NCBI GenBank assembly: GCA_028704435.1
Contig: JAQWFL010000027.1
Coordinates: 1 to 33,646, forward strand
Length of the DNA: 33,646 nucleotides
Reading direction: 5' to 3'
From: Anaerostipes sp.
GTDB lineage: Bacteria; Bacillota; Clostridia; Lachnospirales; Lachnospiraceae
In this document: positions 27,636 through 33,646 of the stretch, in pieces
How the letters are laid out: each line of letters begins with the position of its first letter
Numbering within the stretch: the stretch's first letter is position 1
Position numbers and translations under genes: made by a program
The notes under the pieces: model-generated
Seen by the model: only the letters and a program-made list of their open reading frames with translations
What the model was told of the DNA's origin: nothing
Database searches by the model: none

Positions 27636-27656
27636 TGAAGGATATAAGTATATAAT
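27629..27656 (+). promoter_or_regulatory. Promoter of the fructose operon
   Basis: The -35 is TTGACT (27629-27634), the spacer is 16 bp and the -10 is TATAAT (27651-27656). The -35 lies inside the second repeat unit, so a bound repressor would block polymerase. Confidence 0.78.
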
Positions 27657-27700
27657 AAGGTTAAAGTGTTAGAAGAATAAATGAAGTATGAGGTGATAAA

Positions 27701-28444
27701 GTGTTAACAGAAGAAAGATTTCAGCTGATTTTAGATATAATAAAAGAGAAGCAATCAGTAACAGTCATAGAATTAACGAAACAGCTTGATACATCAGAAT
27801 CAACAATCCGAAGAGATTTACTTGCATTGGATAAAAAAGGATTACTTCATAGAGTTCATGGTGGAGCAACAGCAGTGAATACACAATATGAAATTGAAGA
27901 AGCAGTTGCACAAAGAACCAATAGGAATATTGCAGAAAAACAGAAGATTGCAAAGTATTGTGCATCGTTAATTGAAGAGGGTGATGTTGTTTATATTGAC
28001 GCAGGAACAACGACAGAATTGATGATAGATTACTTGACAATAAAGCAGGCAACTTATGTTACCAACGCAGTAACACATGCATTGAAGCTTATGAAAAAAG
28101 GATTTCATGTATGTTTAATTGGTGGAGAATTAAAAGAAGTTACAGAAGCCATTGTGGGAAGTGTAGCAATAGAGAATTTAGAAAAATATAATTTTACCAA
28201 AGGATTTTTTGGAGCCAATGGAATTGATTTAAAGACTGGAATTACAACACCAGATGTGAATGAAGCGATGATTAAAAAAGTAGCAAAGAATCATTGTTTA
28301 CAGTCGTATATTTTAGCAGACCATTCAAAATTTGCAAAGATTACAGCGATTACATTTTGCCAGATGACAGATACAATCATCATTACAGATAAAATAGAAG
28401 ATAAAAACTATAAAAAATTGAAGAATATCAAGGAGGTTTTATAA
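27701..28444 (+). CDS. fruR: DeoR-family transcriptional regulator of the fructose operon
   Basis: This 247-residue DNA-binding regulator probably senses a phosphorylated sugar such as fructose 1-phosphate. The N-terminal winged helix-turn-helix (about 1-55) has the family signature VIELTKQLDTSESTIRRDLLALDKKGLLHRVHGGA. The C-terminal sensor domain is ISOCOT-like, with VYIDAGTTTELMIDYL, TNAVTHALKL and GGELKEVTEAIVG. It starts at GTG with GAGGTGAT upstream and overlaps fruK by one base. The gene name is assigned from the operon context. Confidence 0.88.
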   Translation: MLTEERFQLILDIIKEKQSVTVIELTKQLDTSESTIRRDLLALDKKGLLHRVHGGATAVNTQYEIEEAVAQRTNRNIAEKQKIAKYCASLIEEGDVVYIDAGTTTELMIDYLTIKQATYVTNAVTHALKLMKKGFHVCLIGGELKEVTEAIVGSVAIENLEKYNFTKGFFGANGIDLKTGITTPDVNEAMIKKVAKNHCLQSYILADHSKFAKITAITFCQMTDTIIITDKIEDKNYKKLKNIKEVL

Positions 28445-29346
28445 TGATTTATACTGTTACATTTAATCCAGCCATTGATTATGTGATTAAGGTTGATAAT
28501 TTAACACTTGGACAGGTAAACCGAACAACAAGAGAAGATATGTATTGTGGCGGAAAAGGAATTAATGTTTCCAATGTACTTGCAAATTTAGGATTAGATA
28601 GTATTGGTTTTGGTTTCATTGCAGGATTTACAGGGGATGCTATTGAAACAGGGGCGAGAGAATTAGGATTTACACCTGATTTTATCAAGCTTCGTGAAGG
28701 AATGACTCGAATTAATGTAAAAATTAAGTCCAATGAAGAAAGTGAAATTAATGGTCAAGGACCAGTGATTCATGAAGATGAGCTTGAAATGTTATTTGGA
28801 AAATTAGATGGACTAAAAGATGGTGACATTTTAGTTTTGGCTGGAAGTATACCAAATACTTTGCCAGAAGATGTCTATGAAAAGATTATGGAACGTCTTC
28901 AGGAAAAGGATATTCAAATTGTGGTAGATGCAACAAAAGACTTGCTATTAAATGTATTAAAATATCATCCATTTATGATTAAGCCGAACAATCATGAATT
29001 AGGAGAGATGTTTGGAGTTATATTAAAGACAAATGAAGAAATTGTGGAATATGGGAAAAAACTTCAAGAAAAAGGTGCAAGAAATGTATTAGTTTCTATG
29101 GCTGGAGATGGTGCAATCTTAATTACAGAAGATGGAGATGTACATTTTAGCGAAACTCCAAAGGGTGAAGTTAAGAACTCTGTAGGAGCAGGCGATTCTA
29201 TGGTGGCTGGATTTATTACTGGTTACCTAAAGCATCATGATTATAAAGAAGCTTTAAAAATGGGAATTGCAACAGGAAGTGCAAGTGCATTTTCAGAGGA
29301 TTTAGCTACAAAAGAAAAAATTATGGAATTATATAATAAGCTTTAA
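28444..29346 (+). CDS. fruK: 1-phosphofructokinase
   Basis: This PfkB/ribokinase-family kinase converts fructose 1-phosphate, made by the PTS, to fructose 1,6-bisphosphate. The 300-residue protein begins MIYTVTFNPAIDYVI and has the first PfkB signature around GGKGINVSNVLANLG (36-50). It has the second signature with GAGDSMVAGF, Asp251 being the catalytic base. The length is normal. AAGGAGG precedes the ATG, which shares a base with the fruR stop. fruA follows after 20 nt. Tagatose-6-phosphate kinase is a related alternative, made unlikely by the context. Confidence 0.93.
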   Translation: MIYTVTFNPAIDYVIKVDNLTLGQVNRTTREDMYCGGKGINVSNVLANLGLDSIGFGFIAGFTGDAIETGARELGFTPDFIKLREGMTRINVKIKSNEESEINGQGPVIHEDELEMLFGKLDGLKDGDILVLAGSIPNTLPEDVYEKIMERLQEKDIQIVVDATKDLLLNVLKYHPFMIKPNNHELGEMFGVILKTNEEIVEYGKKLQEKGARNVLVSMAGDGAILITEDGDVHFSETPKGEVKNSVGAGDSMVAGFITGYLKHHDYKEALKMGIATGSASAFSEDLATKEKIMELYNKL

Positions 29347-29366
29347 AAAGAAGAGAGGAAAGAAAT

Positions 29367-31304
29367 ATGCGTATTACAGAATTATTGCATGATGTAAGTG
29401 TTGAACTTGGTGTCAGTGTTGATTCAAAGGAAGCAGCCATTGATAAGTTAGTGGGCCTTATGGACAAGACTGGAAACATTTCAGACAAGGCAGTATACAA
29501 AGAAGGAATTCTTGCAAGAGAGGCAACAGGAACGACAGGAATTGGTGGAGGAATTGCGATTCCTCATGCAAAGAATAAGGCAGTTAAAAATGCATCATTA
29601 GCAGCGATGACAGTTCCAGATGGGGTTGATTATGAAGCGATGGATGGAGAACCTTCAAAGGTATTCTTTATGATTGCGGCACCTGCAGAAGGCAGCGATG
29701 TTCATTTAGAAGCATTATCTAGATTATCAACAATTTTAATGGATTCAGCGTTTTTAGATAGCTTAATTGGAGCAACTTCAAAGGATGAATTCTTAAAGTT
29801 AATCGACGAAAAGGAGACAGCAAAATTTCCAGAAGAAGCGAAAGAAGTAAAAGAAGAAAGTAAAGGTGGTATAAAGGTATTAGCAGTTACTGCTTGTCCA
29901 ACTGGAATTGCTCATACATTCATGGCGGCAGAATCTCTTGAAAATAAAGCAAAAGAGATGGGCATTACATTGAAGGCTGAAACCAATGGATCTGGTGGAG
30001 CAAAGAATGTATTAACACAGGAAGAAATTGAAAACTGTGACGGAATTATTGTGGCAGCGGATAAGAATGTTGAAATGGCTCGTTTTGATGGAAAACAAGT
30101 ACTTCAAACAAAGGTTGCAGATGGAATTCATAAGCCAGAAGAATTGATTCAAACAATTGTAGATCAAAAAGCACCAACATATCATCATTCAGGAGCAGCA
30201 GCGCAAGAAGAAAGCACGGAAAGTGAAGGAGTTGGAAGAACCATCTACAAACATTTAATGAATGGTGTATCACATATGTTACCATTTGTTATTGGTGGAG
30301 GTATATTAATCGCTTTAGCGTTCTTATTTGATAACCAATCAATTAATCCTGCAAACTTTGGTATGAATACACCACTTGCAGCAATATTTAAGACAATTGG
30401 TGGTCAAGCATTTGGATTTATGTTACCAGTATTAGCTGGATTTATCGCAATGAGTATTGCAGACCGTCCAGGATTGGCAGTAGGTTTCGTAGGTGGAGCA
30501 ATCGCCAACGCAGGTTATACATTTGCAACGATTACAACCTATGATTCAGGCAAAGCAATCAGCTCAGGATTTATTGGAGCTTTACTTGCAGGTTTCATCG
30601 CAGGATATCTTGTACAAGGAATCAAAAAAGCATGTGAAAAGTTACCAGCAGCATTGGAAGGATTAAAACCAATTTTAATTTATCCAGTGGCAGGTATTTT
30701 ACTAATGGGTGTTGTTATGATTGGAATCAACCCAGTGGTTGGAGCAATCAATACAGGATTAAATAACTTCTTAGGATCTATGAGTGGAACAAGTTCAATC
30801 TTGCTTGGAGTAGTTCTTGGTGGAATGATGGCAATTGATATGGGTGGTCCATTTAACAAGGCAGCTTATGTATTCGGAACAGCTCAATTAACAGTAGCCA
30901 ATGCAGGGCCAGAACAATATGCAATTATGGCGGCTGTTATGGCAGGTGGAATGGTACCTCCTTTAGCTATTGCACTTTGTTCAACATTCTTTAAGAATCG
31001 TTTCACAGAAAGTGAAAAGAAATCTGGAGTTGTAAACTACATTATGGGATTATCCTTTATTACAGAAGGAGCCATTCCTTTTGCAGCATCTGATCCAATC
31101 CATATCATTCCTTCATGTGTTGCAGGATCTGCAGTGGCAGGAGCATTATCAATGGCATTTAAATGTGGACTTCCAGCACCTCACGGTGGAATATTCGTTA
31201 TTGGAGTTATTACAAATCCAGTTATGTACATTGCCTCAGTTGCAATTGGAGCTATCGTTGGTATGGTAGTTATGGCAGCATTAAAGAAACCATTAAATAA
31301 ATAA
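29367..31304 (+). CDS. fruA: PTS fructose transporter subunit IIABC
   Basis: This membrane permease imports fructose and phosphorylates it at C1 using phosphate from PEP via HPr. The 645 residues comprise an EIIA domain (about 1-150) with His67 in GGIAIPHAKN. The EIIB domain (about 168-270) has the phospho-Cys177 in VTACPTGIAHTFMAAE. The multi-spanning EIIC domain (about 290-645) includes GGAIANAGYTFATI and FITEGAIPFAASDPIHIIPS. All three domains are intact and in the order usual for Firmicutes. GAGAGGAAAG precedes the ATG. No clear terminator follows, so read-through toward the next gene is possible. Confidence 0.94.
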   Translation: MRITELLHDVSVELGVSVDSKEAAIDKLVGLMDKTGNISDKAVYKEGILAREATGTTGIGGGIAIPHAKNKAVKNASLAAMTVPDGVDYEAMDGEPSKVFFMIAAPAEGSDVHLEALSRLSTILMDSAFLDSLIGATSKDEFLKLIDEKETAKFPEEAKEVKEESKGGIKVLAVTACPTGIAHTFMAAESLENKAKEMGITLKAETNGSGGAKNVLTQEEIENCDGIIVAADKNVEMARFDGKQVLQTKVADGIHKPEELIQTIVDQKAPTYHHSGAAAQEESTESEGVGRTIYKHLMNGVSHMLPFVIGGGILIALAFLFDNQSINPANFGMNTPLAAIFKTIGGQAFGFMLPVLAGFIAMSIADRPGLAVGFVGGAIANAGYTFATITTYDSGKAISSGFIGALLAGFIAGYLVQGIKKACEKLPAALEGLKPILIYPVAGILLMGVVMIGINPVVGAINTGLNNFLGSMSGTSSILLGVVLGGMMAIDMGGPFNKAAYVFGTAQLTVANAGPEQYAIMAAVMAGGMVPPLAIALCSTFFKNRFTESEKKSGVVNYIMGLSFITEGAIPFAASDPIHIIPSCVAGSAVAGALSMAFKCGLPAPHGGIFVIGVITNPVMYIASVAIGAIVGMVVMAALKKPLNK

Positions 31305-31346
31305 TGAAATAAATAGTATGTATATAAATGAAAATGGGAATTGTCT

Positions 31347-31377
31347 TTGAAGATGGTTCCTTTTTTCGTGTTATAAT
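31347..31377 (+). promoter_or_regulatory. Probable promoter of the cyclo-ligase/sigma operon
   Basis: The -10 is TATAAT (31372-31377) and the best -35 is TTGAAG (31347-31352), with a long 19-bp spacer. It supports a start codon for the next gene at 31400 or 31409 rather than further upstream. Confidence 0.5.
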
Positions 31378-31408
31378 AAGGGAAAGGGTGGAAGGAGTTG
31401 TGGAAAAA

Positions 31409-31960
31409 ATGACAAAACAAGAAGCCAGAAAGTGGATAAAAGATCAATATCAAACCTTATCTGTGGATTATAAAAAGAAAGCAAATGAAGATATCCAGAA
31501 TCAAGTCTTACATATGGAAAGTTATCAACAGGCAAAGACTATATTTTGCTATGTAAATATGGAACATGAAGTATCAACACGAATAATTTTAGAACATGCA
31601 CTTGAAGAGGGAAAACGAGTGGGCGTTCCCTTATGTTATGGAAAAGGAATTATGGATGTAAGAGAAATTAAAAGTTTAGAAGATTTAGAACCTGGTTTAT
31701 GGGGAATTTTAGAACCCAAGAAAGATTTACCTGTAATAAATCAGGATGAGATTGATTTTGGAGTGATTCCATGTGTATCGGCAAGTTTGGATGGAAAAAG
31801 GTTAGGTCATGGAGCAGGATACTATGATCGATATCTAGAAGGAACTGCATTTGAGAAGGTGCTTGTGTGTTTTGGAAAGCTAATATTAGATAATATTCCA
31901 GTGGATGAATATGATGTGATGATGGATCAAGTGATTTGTGAGAGAAGAAATCAGGGGTAA
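31409..31960 (+). CDS. 5-formyltetrahydrofolate cyclo-ligase
   Basis: This enzyme turns 5-formyltetrahydrofolate into 5,10-methenyltetrahydrofolate with ATP, returning it to the one-carbon pool. From the chosen ATG it has 183 residues, normal for the family. It has the basic N-terminal ATP-binding region, the VPLCYGKGIMDVREI segment and the signature GKRLGHGAGYYDRYL. A GTG at 31400 is an alternative start only 2 nt from AAGGAG (31392-31397). The ATG lies 11 nt from it, so the choice is uncertain. The sigma factor gene follows after 1 nt. Confidence 0.92.
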   Translation: MTKQEARKWIKDQYQTLSVDYKKKANEDIQNQVLHMESYQQAKTIFCYVNMEHEVSTRIILEHALEEGKRVGVPLCYGKGIMDVREIKSLEDLEPGLWGILEPKKDLPVINQDEIDFGVIPCVSASLDGKRLGHGAGYYDRYLEGTAFEKVLVCFGKLILDNIPVDEYDVMMDQVICERRNQG

Positions 31961-31961
31961 A

Positions 31962-32456
31962 ATGAATCAAAGAAAAGAAATGAAATTCAAGAAATTATAT
32001 GATGCAACATATCAAGCAGTATACACTTATATTAAGCGTATCTATTATTATGATGAATCCATGGTAGAAGATATTCTACAGGAAGTTTATTTGATTGCAT
32101 ATAAGAAAATAAGTACACTAGAAAAACATCCAAATCAGATTGGATGGATGAAGCGAACAGCTAGAAATGTTACATATCATATTTTAGAAAAAAATCATAA
32201 AATAGATGAAATTTTATTTGGAAATGAAATAGAATTTAGTGCTGGAGAAATGGAATTTGAACCATATTATGAAGTGTTAGGTGAAATATTAAAACCAAAA
32301 GAATTAGAAATACTAATCAAATATTATGAAGAAGGATATAGTTTAGATGAGCTTGCAAAAAATCACAGGATTACAAAGAGTGCAATGAAAATGAGAATTC
32401 AAAGAATTAAAAATAAAGCAAAAAAGACGCTTGTACTATTTTTATTATTTGGTTAA
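31962..32456 (+). CDS. ECF-like RNA polymerase sigma factor
   Basis: This is a 164-residue sigma-70 family protein with only regions 2 and 4, as in ECF or group IV factors. Region 2 is FKKLYDATYQAVYTYIKR through ILQEVYLIAYKKI and WMKRTARNVTYHIL. Region 4 is LKPKELEILIKYYEEGYSLDELAKNHRITKSAMKMRIQRIKNKAKK, a helix-turn-helix that would read the -35. The linker between them is short and acidic. The ATG has GGGG a few nt before it, next to the cyclo-ligase stop. The gene 13 nt downstream encodes a membrane protein that looks like its anti-sigma factor. The promoters it controls are unknown. Confidence 0.85.
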   Translation: MNQRKEMKFKKLYDATYQAVYTYIKRIYYYDESMVEDILQEVYLIAYKKISTLEKHPNQIGWMKRTARNVTYHILEKNHKIDEILFGNEIEFSAGEMEFEPYYEVLGEILKPKELEILIKYYEEGYSLDELAKNHRITKSAMKMRIQRIKNKAKKTLVLFLLFG

Positions 32457-32469
32457 AAAGGAGAACTAG

Positions 32470-33282
32470 ATGAATCGAAATCAAATTATTCAACTTGCAG
32501 AAAAAGAATATTATAGGGAATTTCTCAGAAGAGATTGTGTACCAAATGAAAGAAAACTAGAAATTCTTCGTAATTTTCTAGAGGAAGTAAAGCCAGTTCC
32601 AAATTTGGAATCTTTGGAACAAGATATATTTTACAAGGAATTAGTGGCACAGATTCATAAAATAGAAAAACACCATATGCCAATTGTTATAGGTAAAGTT
32701 GCAAGTATTGTATTAATTCTTATGTTGTGTAGTAATGGAATTAGTGAAGCGGCAACGAATAAATCAATTTTCTATTACATAAATGAAATCAAAGATAAAG
32801 TAACAGAATTCTCAATTGGAATTAATGGAACATCTAAATCAACAGAAAACACAACAACAGCCTCAGAAGGGGATGCTATCATGTATGAAGAAATCCAAGT
32901 GTCTAGTTGGAAAGAGGTTAATAAATTATGTAAATGGAATTATGTTTATCCAAGGAAAGTTACTTTAAAACAAAAATCTATTACAGTAACTACAGAAGAA
33001 GGGAAAGGAAATTCCATCTTAGCCCAGTATGAGAAAGGAAGTCAATTTGCTACGGTAGATATCTCTCATTTTGAAGATGATCAAGGTGTGATTGATTATA
33101 GTTTTGGAAATGAAAATAAGGCAAAGATTCGAAAGAGATTAGAAATAGCTAATATTAAATTTATAATATATAAGACCTCAGAGGAAGTGATTTGTGTTGG
33201 TACAGATGAAAGAAATGTATATGAGATTCATAGCACTCAGTCATATCAAGAGGTAATGCAAATGTTAAAATCAATGAAATAA
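32470..33282 (+). CDS. Probable membrane-anchored anti-sigma factor
   Basis: This 270-residue protein has a cytoplasmic N-terminal part (about 1-69), one membrane segment (about 71-88) and an external C-terminal domain. A Ser/Thr-rich linker (about 118-134, TSKSTENTTTASE) joins the segment to a domain beginning SSWKEVNKLCKWNYVYP. That domain resembles DUF4367-type sensor domains found on clostridial anti-sigma factors. No zinc-binding HxxxCxxC motif is visible in the N-terminal part. AAGGAG precedes the ATG and the sigma gene ends 13 nt upstream, so the pair is an operon. A role as cognate anti-sigma is inferred from topology and neighbourhood. Confidence 0.7.
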   Translation: MNRNQIIQLAEKEYYREFLRRDCVPNERKLEILRNFLEEVKPVPNLESLEQDIFYKELVAQIHKIEKHHMPIVIGKVASIVLILMLCSNGISEAATNKSIFYYINEIKDKVTEFSIGINGTSKSTENTTTASEGDAIMYEEIQVSSWKEVNKLCKWNYVYPRKVTLKQKSITVTTEEGKGNSILAQYEKGSQFATVDISHFEDDQGVIDYSFGNENKAKIRKRLEIANIKFIIYKTSEEVICVGTDERNVYEIHSTQSYQEVMQMLKSMK

Positions 33283-33301
33283 AAGATGATTTCGCGAAAA
33301 A

Positions 33302-33328
33302 AGGGTAGAATTTTCTACTCTTTTTTTT
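33302..33328 (+). terminator. Terminator after the sigma/anti-sigma operon
   Basis: AGGGTAGA pairs with TCTACTCT around an ATTT-type loop (33302-33321), followed by a T run to 33328. Confidence 0.88.
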
Positions 33329-33425
33329 ATACCTAAAAAAATAAAATTGTACCGTTACTTTTTATACTAATTTAGGGATATATAGGTGTACATAAAAATA
33401 ACAACAAAAGAAGGAGAATTTTAAA

Positions 33426-33646
33426 ATGAAAAAGAAATTAGGAATTATTATGTGTATTTGTCTCATGGCAACAATATGACAATGCAAGCATTCATACTCT
33501 AAGCAGTGGAATCTATACGGATCACGTGTTTACAGGGGATGGAAAAGAGATTGCAACCATTACTTTAGGAAATAGCACCTCTGGAAATGAAAAGGTTACC
33601 ATGAATCTTTTTAATCAAGAGGGAAAACAAACCCATACCATTCAAA
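33426..33646 (+). pseudogene. Frameshifted gene for a secreted protein, cut by the window end
   Basis: GAAGGAGA lies about 8 nt before an ATG that opens a signal-peptide-like start, MKKKLGIIMCICLMATI, but a TGA follows at 33477-33479. One frame over, from 33478, the reading continues open to the window end as DNASIHTLSSGIYTDHVFTG and further. It has ordinary residue composition and no start codon of its own after a TAG at 33439-33441. The break therefore lies between about 33442 and 33477. The mature part is not recognised. The sequence may carry a real indel, a programmed or phase-variable shift, or a sequencing error. Confidence 0.6.

Noticed and set aside
31328..31408. N-terminal extension of the cyclo-ligase
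   Set aside because: The extension crosses the TATAAT at 31372-31377 and has no family similarity; AAGGAG at 31392-31397 supports a later start.

Overview
This is a chromosomal replication-origin segment of a low-GC Gram-positive bacterium. It is most likely a member of the Clostridia and probably a Lachnospiraceae-like anaerobe. The support is AT-rich codon use, strong AGGAGG ribosome sites, the order dnaA-dnaN-S4-recF-gyrB-gyrA, perfect parS sites of the Bacillus/Clostridium type, a heterodimeric iron-sulfur (class I) fumarase, and small proteins that look Lachnospiraceae-like. The species cannot be named from the sequence alone.

Layout. Everything pivots on oriC (about 8870-10750). Leftward, on the minus strand, run dnaA, dnaN, an S4-domain gene, recF, gyrB and gyrA as a tight array. 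They are followed by the two fumarase subunits, tRNA-Ser(GCU) and a very strong promoter that fires out of the window, probably into an rRNA operon. Rightward, on the plus strand, run rpmH, rnpA, yidD, yidC and jag. After a terminator come mnmE, mnmG and rsmG, then a coiled-coil gene of unknown function and argS, then two parS sites with parA, parB, a DUF4446 gene, serS and a TrmH-type methyltransferase. Further right are an M18 aminopeptidase, a fructose module (DeoR-type regulator, fruK, fruA), 5-formyltetrahydrofolate cyclo-ligase, an ECF-like sigma factor with a probable membrane anti-sigma factor, and a frameshifted secreted-protein gene cut by the window end. Only three genes run against the replication fork: an anchored alpha/beta hydrolase (17479-18429), a small acidic protein (25465-25674) and a cupin (27199-27549).

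How it works together. The dnaA-dnaN gap carries a Bacillus-style unwinding site: DnaA boxes, a short G/C block, six TAG DnaA-trios and an AT-rich stretch. A second box cluster lies upstream of dnaA, so the origin is bipartite around dnaA. ParA/ParB and the parS pair provide segregation. RpmH, RnpA, YidD, YidC, Jag, MnmE, MnmG and RsmG form the conserved RNA and membrane-insertion cluster. The fructose module imports and phosphorylates fructose under a local repressor, whose likely operator is a 20-bp tandem repeat shared with the divergent cupin promoter.

Most of the window is conserved housekeeping DNA. I see no CRISPR array, insertion sequence, prophage or defence island. The least explained parts are the coiled-coil protein at 18532-19281, the hydrolase facing rsmG, the small acidic protein, and the sigma/anti-sigma pair with the broken secreted gene after it.
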